Part shown: piece by piece, positions 33,556 to 40,419 of the stretch
How the letters are laid out: the number at the start of each line of letters is the position of its first letter
Numbering within the stretch: the stretch's first letter is position 1
NCBI RefSeq assembly: GCF_015223195.1
Contig: NZ_JADFUA010000006.1
Coordinates: 124,001-188,000, forward strand
Reading direction: 5' to 3'
DNA from: Chitinilyticum piscinae
GTDB lineage: Bacteria > Pseudomonadota > Gammaproteobacteria > Burkholderiales > Chitinibacteraceae
Length of the DNA stretch: 64,000 bases
Notes under the pieces: model-generated
Database searches by the model: none
What the model saw: the letters and a program-made list of their open reading frames with translations, nothing else
Told to the model about the DNA's origin: nothing
Made by a program: the position numbers and the translations under genes

Positions 33556-33790
33556 GCCGAGAAGCGCAGTTGCTGGCAGGGTTTCGACGGGGGGAGTGTT
33601 TGAGGGCGAAGCCCGAGTTGCCCCCCGTCGCTGCCAGCAACGAGCATCACAGGGTACCCCGCGTAGCGGGGCGACGGAGCGGGCGCGACTTGGGGGTGTC
33701 GGGGGGCTTGGCAAGACAAGCCCCCTGACGTGCCGCCGGGCACCCCCGGCACTCAAATTCCGCGCCGCAGGCGCTGCAATTCCTGCAAAC
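33556..33790 (-). repeat. Dispersed structured repeat, family D copy 3 (inverted)
   Basis: Read on the minus strand it has the same order as copies 1 and 2: GCGCCTGCGGCGCGG, a hairpin (33702-33725, arms GGGGGCTTG and its complement), CCGTCGCCCCGC, CTCAAACACTCC and CTTCTCGGCGACTGC. Copies 2 and 3 face each other tail to tail about 70 bases apart, splitting hypF from hypC. The hairpin stem is entirely different in sequence but preserved as a stem. Confidence 0.72.
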
Positions 33791-33852
33791 ATCGTTCTGG
33801 CCGCGCTGGTTGCCCTGTCAGAACCATTCAATCATGCAAACGAGGTATCCCC

Positions 33853-34098
33853 ATGTGCCTGGCAATCCCCGCGCGTGTCACCGAGCTGCTTGACGGCGAC
33901 CGGGCGCGTATCGAACTGGGCGGCGTTCACAAGGACGTTTCCATCGCGCTGGTCGAGGAGGTCGCGGTTGGCGACTACCTGATCGTCCACGTCGGCTTTG
34001 CCATCGGCAAGCTCGATCCGGTCGAGGCCGAGGAAACGCTCGCGCTGTTCGCGCAGATGGCAAAGATTGACCCCGCCAATCCCACCCCCTACCAGTGA
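33853..34098 (+). CDS. hypC: Hydrogenase maturation chaperone HypC
   Basis: An 81-residue HypC/HupF-type chaperone that carries the Fe(CN)2CO unit with HypD and binds the large-subunit precursor. It starts MCLAIPARV, where Cys2 is the essential residue, and has the family core DVSIALVEEVAVGDYLIVHVGFAIGKLD. HypD follows after 7 bases. The ATG lies beyond the family D repeats, so transcription from the hypA promoter would have to pass them, or a separate promoter must exist in the gap. Confidence 0.96.
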   Translation: MCLAIPARVTELLDGDRARIELGGVHKDVSIALVEEVAVGDYLIVHVGFAIGKLDPVEAEETLALFAQMAKIDPANPTPYQ

Positions 34099-34105
34099 GG
34101 CCGGC

Positions 34106-35227
34106 ATGAAATACATCGACGAATTTCGTGATGGCGAGCTGGCCCGCGGGCTGGCGAAAGCGATTGCCGCGGCTGTCAACCCCGCGCGCGAGTACCGGCT
34201 GATGGAGTTCTGCGGCGGCCATACCCACGCCATTTCGCGCTATGGCCTGCAGGATTTGCTGCCCAGTAACGTGCGGCTGATCCACGGCCCCGGCTGTCCG
34301 GTGTGCGTGCTGCCGATCGGCCGCATCGACAGCGCGATTGCACTGGCGACGCAGCACGACGTGATTCTCTGCACCTATGCCGACACGCTGCGCGTGCCGG
34401 CCAGCAACGGCCTGTCGCTGTTGAAGGCCAAGGCGCAGGGGGCGGACATCCGCATGGTGTATTCCTGTGACGACGCGCTGCGCATCGCGCAGGACAACCC
34501 GCAGCGCGAGGTCGTGTTCTTCGCCATTGGTTTTGAGACCACCACGCCGCCCACCGCCGCCATCATCCTGCAGGCGCAGCGCCTGCAGCTTTCTAACTTC
34601 AGCGTGCTGTGCAACCACGTGCTGACGCCGGCGGCGATGGTGCACATCATGGAAAGCCAGAACGATCCCGCAGCAGTCGCCATTGACGGCTTCGTCGGCC
34701 CCGCGCACGTCAGCACCGTGATCGGCTCCGGGCAGTACGAAGGCTTTGTCGCGCGCTACCAACGACCCGTGGTCATCGCCGGCTTCGAGCCGCTGGACGT
34801 GATGCAGGCCATCCTGATGCTGATCCGCCAGATCAACGACGGCCGCGCGGAGGTGGAAAACGAATTCACCCGCGCGGTAACGCGCGAGGGCAACCGCAAG
34901 GCGCAGGTCCTGTGCGAACAGGTATTCGAATTGCGCGAAACCTTCGATTGGCGCGGCCTGGGTGAAGTGCCACTCAGCGCGCTGAAAATCCGCCCCGAAT
35001 TCGCGCCATTCGACGCCGAATTGCGCTACCGGGTCGGCTACGCGCAAGTGCCCGACCACAAGGCCTGTGAATGCGCCGCGATTCTCAGAGGCCACAAGCG
35101 CCCGGCGGACTGCAAGGTGTTCGGCACCGTCTGCACCCCCGACCACCCGCTCGGCGCATGCATGGTGTCATCCGAAGGCGCATGCGCGGCGCACTATACG
35201 TATGGGCGGTTCAGGGTTGAGGCTTGA
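34106..35227 (+). CDS. hypD: Hydrogenase maturation Fe-S protein HypD
   Basis: A 373-residue [4Fe-4S] scaffold on which the Fe(CN)2CO unit is assembled with HypC and HypE. Conserved blocks are MEFCGGHTHAISRYGL, HGPGCPVCVLPIGRID, IGFETTTPPTA and the C-terminal cluster-binding cysteines around HKACECAAILRGHKRPADCK and TPDHPLGACMVSSEGACAAH. Its last codons are followed after 9 bases by a REP element and a REP-associated transposase, which separate it from hypE. Confidence 0.97.
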   Translation: MKYIDEFRDGELARGLAKAIAAAVNPAREYRLMEFCGGHTHAISRYGLQDLLPSNVRLIHGPGCPVCVLPIGRIDSAIALATQHDVILCTYADTLRVPASNGLSLLKAKAQGADIRMVYSCDDALRIAQDNPQREVVFFAIGFETTTPPTAAIILQAQRLQLSNFSVLCNHVLTPAAMVHIMESQNDPAAVAIDGFVGPAHVSTVIGSGQYEGFVARYQRPVVIAGFEPLDVMQAILMLIRQINDGRAEVENEFTRAVTREGNRKAQVLCEQVFELRETFDWRGLGEVPLSALKIRPEFAPFDAELRYRVGYAQVPDHKACECAAILRGHKRPADCKVFGTVCTPDHPLGACMVSSEGACAAHYTYGRFRVEA

Positions 35228-35236
35228 ACAAATCGG

Positions 35237-35267
35237 GTAGGATGGGTGGAGCGCAGCGATACCCATC
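35237..35267 (+). repeat. REP element, family A copy 1 (left of transposase)
   Basis: A 31-base unit starting GTAGGATGGGTGGAGCGC and ending GATACCCATC, with GATGGGT and ACCCATC as complementary arms. An inverted copy with two differences lies at 35829-35859 on the other side of the transposase gene and an identical copy at 36512-36542. Confidence 0.88.
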
Positions 35268-35299
35268 GCCAATCTGGCCAATATTCCTTGTGAGCTTTC

Positions 35300-35830
35300 A
35301 TGACCAACTATCGTCGTGATCGTACCTGCGGTGGCACCTGGTTCTTCACCGTCAATCTCGCCGAGCGTAACCGGCAGTTGCTGGTGGAGCAGATTGAGGT
35401 ATTGCGCGAATCATTCCGGCAGGTGATGCGGGTTTATCCATTCAGGATTGACGGCATTGTGGTATTGCCCGAGCATTTGCATGCCATCCTCACTTTACCG
35501 GCAGGCGATGCGGATTACGCTTTGCGCTGGCGGCTGATCAAAACCGGGTTCTCCCGTTCGCTTGCGCGTGTGGAACGCATTTCGGCCAGTCGGCGCAGCA
35601 AAGGCGAGCGGGGCATCTGGCAGCGGCGATATTGGGAACACCTGATTCGCGATGACAACGATTTTGCCCGTCATCTGGATTATCTGCATTTCAATCCGGT
35701 GAAGCATCGCCACGTACAACACGTTTGCGACTGGCCTTGGTCTTCGTTTCATCGTTATGTGAAACTGGGGTTGTTGCCGGTCAATTGGGGTGATGGTTTT
35801 GATGCTGATGGTGAGTTTGGGGAGCTATGA
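35300..35830 (+). mobile_element. REP-associated tyrosine transposase (RAYT, Y1 family)
   Basis: A 176-residue Y1/HUH-type transposase of the REP-associated group. The HUH metal motif appears as PEHLHAILTLP and the catalytic tyrosine region as YLHFNPVKH, with the RAYT-typical start YRRDRTCGGTWFFTVNL and the C-terminal WPWSSFHRYV. It is flanked by inverted REP copies (35237-35267 and 35829-35859), the classical REPtron arrangement: the enzyme nicks and joins single-stranded REP hairpins, and is usually a domesticated single copy. It is inserted between hypD and hypE without disrupting either. Confidence 0.93.
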
Positions 35831-35859
35831 TGGGTATCGCTACGCTCAACCCATCCTAC
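35829..35859 (-). repeat. REP element, family A copy 2 (right of transposase, inverted)
   Basis: Reverse complement of the family A unit with two base differences (T for G and T for C in the centre). It begins inside the transposase stop codon. Confidence 0.88.
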
Positions 35860-35904
35860 GTTCTGGCATAAATAACTTTCAGTGTCAATAGAGTCAAGAA
35901 TCAT

Positions 35905-36342
35905 ATGGGTATACCACTAAGTATTAAAATTAAGTCCTTCTTTGGCCTGTATGTACTTACTCCGTTTGAAGAAAATTTACTTGAGCATCTAAGAAAGTCA
36001 CTAGATGAAGATGGACAAAAAATACTTGATTTTCAGATGTCTAATTTCACGATTGTTCGGCGTTTTATTAAGCCTTTAAATGACCCAAGATCGCACGGAT
36101 ATACAAATTTTTATACATGCCGATTCGGGATTAATTTGGCCAAAAAACGACAGGTTAAGCATTTTAAATCTACTTCCTCGGATGGAGTATTAGCAACTGC
36201 TGAAGTTGTTTTTTTCGAAGGGCGCATTGAGGTAAAATTTATCCTGGTGGATGGAGTGCTTTTTAGAATTGAATACCGATCGCCACAGAAGATATATTAT
36301 CCACCAAGTGAATATAGAGTTCTCATGGGCCTTGTTGCATAA
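35905..36342 (+). CDS. AT-rich gene of unknown function carried next to the REPtron
   Basis: A 145-residue soluble protein (MGIPLSIKIKSFFGLYVLTP, later HGYTNFYTCRFGINLAKKRQ and FFEGRIEVKFILVDGVLFRI). No signal peptide, membrane helix or known motif is visible. It is strikingly AT-rich beside GC-rich hypD and hypE and lies between REP copies, which marks it as recently acquired cargo. The beta-rich ending FRIEYRSPQKIYYPPSEYRV hints at a compact domain. Its role is unknown and unlikely to concern hydrogenase assembly. Confidence 0.6.
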   Translation: MGIPLSIKIKSFFGLYVLTPFEENLLEHLRKSLDEDGQKILDFQMSNFTIVRRFIKPLNDPRSHGYTNFYTCRFGINLAKKRQVKHFKSTSSDGVLATAEVVFFEGRIEVKFILVDGVLFRIEYRSPQKIYYPPSEYRVLMGLVA

Positions 36343-36415
36343 ATCAACGCGGTAAGTTGGAAATTCTGTAGGCTATGGCTTGTGCACCGCGTACGGCGTA
36401 ATCGAGCCGTAGCAA

Positions 36416-36494
36416 GTAGGGCGCAATCGCCGCAGGCATTGCGCCGCATGACATCCCTCCGGCGTATTGCCGCTTTGCGGCGAATACGCCCTAC
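36416..36494. repeat. Head-to-head pair of REP elements, family B copies 2 and 3
   Basis: Copy 2 (36416-36451) matches the unit at 25555-25590. Copy 3 (36460-36494), read on the minus strand, begins GTAGGGCGTATTCGCCGCA and forms its own hairpin. The pair is arranged like a bacterial interspersed mosaic element. Confidence 0.75.
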
Positions 36495-36511
36495 AACAAT
36501 AAAACCAGCCC

Positions 36512-36542
36512 GTAGGATGGGTGGAGCGCAGCGATACCCATC
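36512..36542 (+). repeat. REP element, family A copy 3
   Basis: Identical over 31 bases to the copy left of the transposase (35237-35267). It ends 67 bases before the hypE start. The whole gap 36343-36609 is made of such palindromes and holds no gene. Confidence 0.88.
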
Positions 36543-36609
36543 ATTTATCACCAACGGCGCTGCGCGCCACCCACACTACACACCGATCTACAACTCATTA
36601 GGTTCTTCC

Positions 36610-37653
36610 ATGAAAACCTACACCCGCCCCCTTGATCTGAAAAACGGCCGCGTGGACATGAGCCACGGCAGCGGCGGCCGGGCGATGGCACAGCTGATCG
36701 ACGAGCTGTTCGCCCGCCACTTCACTAACCCCATCCTTGCCGAACAGGGCGATGGCGCGTGTTTTGCACTGCCGGTGGGCGCAGGAAAGATGGTGATGGC
36801 GACCGATTCGCACGTCGTCTCGCCGCTGTTTTTTGCCGGTGGCGACATCGGCTGTCTCTCGGTGCACGGCACGATCAACGATGTGGCGATGATGGGCGCG
36901 AAGCCGCTGTATCTGTCAGCCGCCTTTATTCTGGAGGAAGGCTTTCCGCTGGCGGATTTGCTGCGCATCGTGCAATCCATGGCGCAGGCCGCGCGCGAGG
37001 CGGGCGTGCCGATCGTCACCGGCGACACCAAGGTGGTCGAGGCCGGCAAGGGCGACGGGGTGTTTATCACCACCACCGGTATTGGCGTTGTTGCAGAGGG
37101 TATTGATCTGAAGCCCTCAAATATCAAAGTGGGCGACAAGATACTGGTGTCGGGTATGCTGGGCGATCACGGCGTGGCGATCATGTCGCAACGCGAGAAT
37201 CTCACCTTCGAGACCACCATCCAGTCCGACACGGCGGCATTGAATGGCCTGGTGGCGACGATGCTGGATGCGGTTCCAAATATTCATGCACTTCGCGACC
37301 CGACCCGCGGTGGCCTGGCCGCGGTGCTGAACGAATTCGCCCAGGCCAGCGGGCACGGCATGCTGATCCATGAAAAGGCGATTCCGGTGCGCAGCCAGGT
37401 TGCCGCCGCGTGCGAGCTGCTGGGGCTGGATCCGCTGTATGTGGCCAATGAAGGCAAGCTGGTGGCCTATTGCGCGGCGGAGGATGCGGAAACCCTGCTG
37501 GCCGCGATGCGCGCGCATCCCTTGGGTCGCGACGCGGCCATCATCGGTGAGGTGATCGCGGACACGAATGCCTTCGTGCAGATGGAAACGGTATTTGGCG
37601 GCCGCCGCATGGTCGACTGGATCAACGGCGAGCAGCTGCCGCGGATTTGCTGA
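36610..37653 (+). CDS. hypE: Hydrogenase maturation protein HypE
   Basis: A 347-residue ATP-dependent dehydratase that converts the carbamoylated C-terminal Cys to thiocyanate, the donor of CN ligands. The AIR-synthase-like fold starts with MSHGSGGRAMAQLIDELF and contains VMATDSHVVSPLFFAGGDIG and ALRDPTRGGLAAVLNEFA; the protein ends in PRIC, the essential C-terminal Cys motif. The ATG at 36610 gives the standard N-terminus. It is cut off from hypD by the transposase, the AT-rich gene and REP elements and converges on the hydrogenase structural operon. Confidence 0.97.
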   Translation: MKTYTRPLDLKNGRVDMSHGSGGRAMAQLIDELFARHFTNPILAEQGDGACFALPVGAGKMVMATDSHVVSPLFFAGGDIGCLSVHGTINDVAMMGAKPLYLSAAFILEEGFPLADLLRIVQSMAQAAREAGVPIVTGDTKVVEAGKGDGVFITTTGIGVVAEGIDLKPSNIKVGDKILVSGMLGDHGVAIMSQRENLTFETTIQSDTAALNGLVATMLDAVPNIHALRDPTRGGLAAVLNEFAQASGHGMLIHEKAIPVRSQVAAACELLGLDPLYVANEGKLVAYCAAEDAETLLAAMRAHPLGRDAAIIGEVIADTNAFVQMETVFGGRRMVDWINGEQLPRIC

Positions 37654-37679
37654 GGGTATTCAGGAGCTCGACTGCGTGG

Positions 37680-37747
37680 CATGGGTTGAGCGAGTGCGAA
37701 GTCCAATATGGCATCTCTTGTGCGTTGGGCTTCGCTTTACTCAACCC
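37680..37747. repeat. Inverted pair of REP-like units, family C copies 3 and 4
   Basis: GTTGGGCTTCGC at 37724-37735 with TACTCAACCC behind it is family C copy 3; upstream, GGGTTGAGCGAGTGCGAAGTCCAA (two pieces, 37683-37706) is an imperfect inverted copy. Together they form a pair behind hypE. Confidence 0.5.
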
Positions 37748-37846
37748 CCAAAGACCTGGTTTATTTGGGTATTGCTCTGTAGCCTTTCTGTGTAAATGGC
37801 TGCGGCTATATGGGATGCCGTGTATATATCGGCAAACCTGCACAGT

Positions 37847-37872
37847 AACAGGCCGGCTTGCGCCGGTCTGTT
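37847..37872. terminator. Bidirectional terminator between hypE and the hydrogenase operon
   Basis: AACAGGCCGGC-TTGC-GCCGGTCTGTT (one mismatch in the stem) followed by TTGTTT on the plus strand. It lies 6 bases after the stop of the minus-strand operon, so it probably ends both convergent messages. Confidence 0.7.
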
Positions 37873-37877
37873 TTGTT

Positions 37878-38279
37878 TCAGCCCACCATCTCTTGCAATT
37901 TTTCCAGCAGCGTGTCCAGCTGCGCCGGTTTGCTCAGCATGCCGGCAATTGGCGGCAGGTAGCTCTGCTTTTCGTTCAGTGAAAAGCGGAAGTGCGTGTG
38001 CTGGTCGATGCCGGTGAGCAGCAGGATGGGCGTGTGGCGAATCTCGCGGTAGCGGGAATCCGGGCGTTCGTCGCGGATCTGGTAGACCAGCTCGAAGCCG
38101 GCGGTGTCGGTCTCCAGCATGGCTTCCGTCACGATGGCGTCGGGCTTTTCGGCCAGCGCCAGTTTGCGGCCTTCAACAGAAGAGTGCGCGCAGCACACCG
38201 TGTAGCCCTGTTCGCCCAGCTGGGCGGCAAGCTGTTCGCACTGCGCGCTGTCGTTGTCGATCAACAGAATTTTTTTCAT
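37878..38279 (-). CDS. Receiver-domain protein with Glu at the phosphorylation site
   Basis: A 133-residue single receiver domain with no output domain. It has the CheY-like start MKKILLIDNDSAQCEQL, ILLLTG (the conserved Thr) and the Lys in GMLSKPAQLDTLLEKL. The residue that should be the phosphoacceptor Asp is Glu52 (IVTEAMLETD), a change that often mimics the phosphorylated state. It is the last gene of the hydrogenase operon, 24 bases after the HycG-like gene. It could be a docking or assembly factor rather than a classical two-component regulator. ATG 38279 is used; a GTG four codons upstream is possible. Confidence 0.75.
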   Translation of the reverse strand: MKKILLIDNDSAQCEQLAAQLGEQGYTVCCAHSSVEGRKLALAEKPDAIVTEAMLETDTAGFELVYQIRDERPDSRYREIRHTPILLLTGIDQHTHFRFSLNEKQSYLPPIAGMLSKPAQLDTLLEKLQEMVG

Positions 38280-38303
38280 GGTGATGGTCACTCGGCTGGC
38301 GGC

Positions 38304-38831
38304 TTACTTCAGCAGTTCGTAGATCACGTTGCGCTTTTCCCAGGCTTCGTTGCGCTCGTACATGTCGATGGGGAATTCCATCTGCTTGAGTTCCACCGGC
38401 GCGGCCTGCTTGTCGACCAGACCCAGTGCCAGCGCCACGCCATACAGAATCGCCTCGGGGCGGGGCGGACAGCCGGGGATATAGTAATTCACCGGCAATA
38501 CCTTATCGGCACCGCCGGTGACGTTGTAAGTATCAAACCACGCGCCACCGCCGGTGGCGCACGAGCCGATGGCGAACACCAGTTTCGGGTTCGGAATCGC
38601 CTCGTAGGCACGCTTGACCAGCGGCAGTGTCGGGCGGGTGACCGCGCCGGAAATCAGCATCGCATCGGCGTGCCGCGGCGAGGCCACCAGCTTGATGCCG
38701 AAGCGCTCGACGTCGTAGAACGGCGTGAGGATGTTCAGGATTTCGATGTCGCAGCCGTTGCACGCGCCGGTGTTGCAGTGATAAACCCAGATCGATTTCC
38801 CGAACATGCGTTTGCAGAGATTTTTGAGCAT
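38304..38831 (-). CDS. [NiFe]-hydrogenase small subunit, HycG/NuoB-like
   Basis: A 175-residue electron-transfer subunit carrying the proximal [4Fe-4S] cluster next to the NiFe site (equivalent to N2 of complex I). Cluster ligands are the Cys pair in YHCNTGACNGCDIE, Cys in GSCATGGGAW and Cys in IPGCPPRPE. It is short and lacks the extra Fe-S domain of group 1 small subunits, as expected for group 4 enzymes. Directly upstream on the message lies a 31-residue frame that repeats its first residues. The enzyme sits on the cytoplasmic face with the large subunit. Confidence 0.93.
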   Translation of the reverse strand: MLKNLCKRMFGKSIWVYHCNTGACNGCDIEILNILTPFYDVERFGIKLVASPRHADAMLISGAVTRPTLPLVKRAYEAIPNPKLVFAIGSCATGGGAWFDTYNVTGGADKVLPVNYYIPGCPPRPEAILYGVALALGLVDKQAAPVELKQMEFPIDMYERNEAWEKRNVIYELLK

Positions 38832-38834
38832 GGC

Positions 38835-38930
38835 TTACTCCTCGTCACACACGCAACGATCCAGCATGTTGCAGTGATGCACCGTCAAATTGATGGCCCC
38901 GAACATGCGTTTGCAGAGATTTTTCAACAT
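38835..38930 (-). CDS. 31-residue duplicated N-terminus of the small subunit
   Basis: ATG 38930 to TAA 38835 encodes 31 residues starting MLKNLCKRMFG, identical to the first 11 residues of the HycG-like protein, followed by VHHCNMLDRCVCDEE, which aligns with its YHCNTGACNGCDIE. The DNA around both starts is a tandem repeat of about 40 bases with a 99-base offset, including the ribosome binding site GGAGTAA. It is therefore a partial tandem duplication that has diverged but keeps an open frame, a start site and three Cys. Whether it is translated into something useful is unknown. Confidence 0.55.
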   Translation of the reverse strand: MLKNLCKRMFGAINLTVHHCNMLDRCVCDEE

Positions 38931-38933
38931 GAT

Positions 38934-39476
38934 TTACTCCTTGTCGCTCGGGCGCTGGTAGTTGTCGGATTCCTTCAGCAGCGCGGGATCGAAGGTTTCG
39001 CTGGTTTTGCGGATCAGCGCGCGCTGTTCGAGGTTGTCGTAGCGGAAGCCCTTCAGGTTGATGCGGTCGATGGCGTTGGTCTTTTCCATCTCGTAGCAGC
39101 GCCCGCAGCGCTGGCACGTCATCATGAACAGCTCCATCCGCGTGGTGATGTCTTCCTTCTGGTCACACGCAATCTCGAAGCTGTTGCTCATCGTGATCGC
39201 TTTTTCCGGGCAGATGTCGGCGCAGCGGCCGCAGTAGGTGCAACGCGAGCCGTCATACAGCATCACGCGCAATTCCTGACACACGTCGCGGACCAGAATG
39301 CAGCGCGCCGGGCAGTGATCCGAACAGCCGCCACAGCCGATGCATTTCTGGTGATCAAATACCGGCTGGCCGCGCAGGTTGGCGGGCACGGGCGGGCGCT
39401 CGTTCGGGTAGTCGAGCGTGACCACGCCCGGCTTCATCACCATCAGGATCTGTTTGATTTTGCTGGTTAGCCACAT
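38934..39476 (-). CDS. Hydrogenase ferredoxin-like subunit, HycF/NuoI-like
   Basis: A 180-residue iron-sulfur subunit with two [4Fe-4S] motifs, CIGCGGCSDHCP and CTYCGRCADICP, that relay electrons to the small subunit as NuoI does in complex I. An additional cysteine group CQRCGRCYEME lies towards the C-terminus, which may bind a further cluster. The ATG at 39476 (MWLTSKIKQILMVMKPG) gives the standard amphipathic start. It is 13 bases behind the HycD-like gene. Confidence 0.92.
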   Translation of the reverse strand: MWLTSKIKQILMVMKPGVVTLDYPNERPPVPANLRGQPVFDHQKCIGCGGCSDHCPARCILVRDVCQELRVMLYDGSRCTYCGRCADICPEKAITMSNSFEIACDQKEDITTRMELFMMTCQRCGRCYEMEKTNAIDRINLKGFRYDNLEQRALIRKTSETFDPALLKESDNYQRPSDKE

Positions 39477-39489
39477 GATGATCTCCCAA

Positions 39490-40416
39490 TCAGAGGACGA
39501 CGGCGACGGCAATCGCGCCCAGCGCAATCAGGAACAGCACGCCGAAATAGCGGATGGCCTGATCGATGCGGTAGCGCGGGTGGGTGGCGGACAAGAGCCC
39601 GATCAGCAGGAACACCAGCGCAGTCAGCGCCAGCTGCAGCGCCAGGTCGGCGAGATAGAAGCCGGTGCCCAGGAGCGGTACGAACATGGCGATCGGCAGA
39701 TAGGCGTAGAACATCTGCTTGAGCATCATGTAGTACTTGAACAGCGCGTAGTTCGGGCCGCTGTACTCGATGAAGGGGCCGCCCAGCAGTTCCTGCTCGG
39801 CCTCGGCCATGTCAAAGGGCTGGCGGGCGACAAAGGCCTGCAGGCCAAAGAGACTGACCACGATCATCACCACGCCGGGCAGGCCGAATGCCGCCATCGG
39901 CGTGCCGTAGATCACGGCGCCGAGATCGAGGCTGCCGGTTTTCAGTACGCCCAGCAGCAGGATCATGAACAGAATCGGCTCGACCATGATCATCGTCGTC
40001 ATTTCCCGGCTGGCGCCGATCAGGGCGTAGATGTTCTTGCTGGCAAACGCGCCCAGCAGCACCGCCACACCGCCCAGCGTGAGCAGATACACCAGCGAGA
40101 TCGCGTCGGCATACTGGGTGAGTGCGGTGGCGCGGCCGGCCATCGGCAGGATGGCGATTACGCACAGCATCGAGGCAAACGCGATCAGCGGCGCGAGTCG
40201 GAACGGCAGGATGCCGGTTGAATCGATGTTTTCCTTGCCCAGCAGTTTCAGGATGTCATACAGCGACTGCACCAGCGGCGGCCCCTGGCGGTTTTGCACG
40301 CGTGCGGTGACGCGGCGCACGATACCGTCAAACAGCGGCGCGAGTGCCAGGAAAATCAGCAGGTTGAGAAACACCTGCAGGATGGATAGCAATGTGGGGA
40401 GCGGGGTGGAGGTCAT
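39490..40416 (-). CDS. Membrane anchor subunit, HycD/NuoH-like
   Basis: A 308-residue protein with about eight membrane helices. Family marks are the N-terminal RRVTARVQNRQGPPLVQSLYD, the cytosolic loop PFDMAEAEQELLGGPFIEYSG with the conserved acidic residues, and the C-terminal HPRYRIDQAIRYFG. In complex I and group 4 hydrogenases this subunit couples the redox module to the ion-translocating module. It follows the large-subunit gene after 3 bases. Confidence 0.94.
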   Translation of the reverse strand: MTSTPLPTLLSILQVFLNLLIFLALAPLFDGIVRRVTARVQNRQGPPLVQSLYDILKLLGKENIDSTGILPFRLAPLIAFASMLCVIAILPMAGRATALTQYADAISLVYLLTLGGVAVLLGAFASKNIYALIGASREMTTMIMVEPILFMILLLGVLKTGSLDLGAVIYGTPMAAFGLPGVVMIVVSLFGLQAFVARQPFDMAEAEQELLGGPFIEYSGPNYALFKYYMMLKQMFYAYLPIAMFVPLLGTGFYLADLALQLALTALVFLLIGLLSATHPRYRIDQAIRYFGVLFLIALGAIAVAVVL

Positions 40417-40419
40417 GGT

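Noticed and set aside
33101-33982. Plus-strand frame of 293 codons through the hypF-hypC gap
   Set aside because: It only translates the family D repeats and parts of hypF and hypC in the wrong frame; the repeat copies differ by indels that break any common frame.
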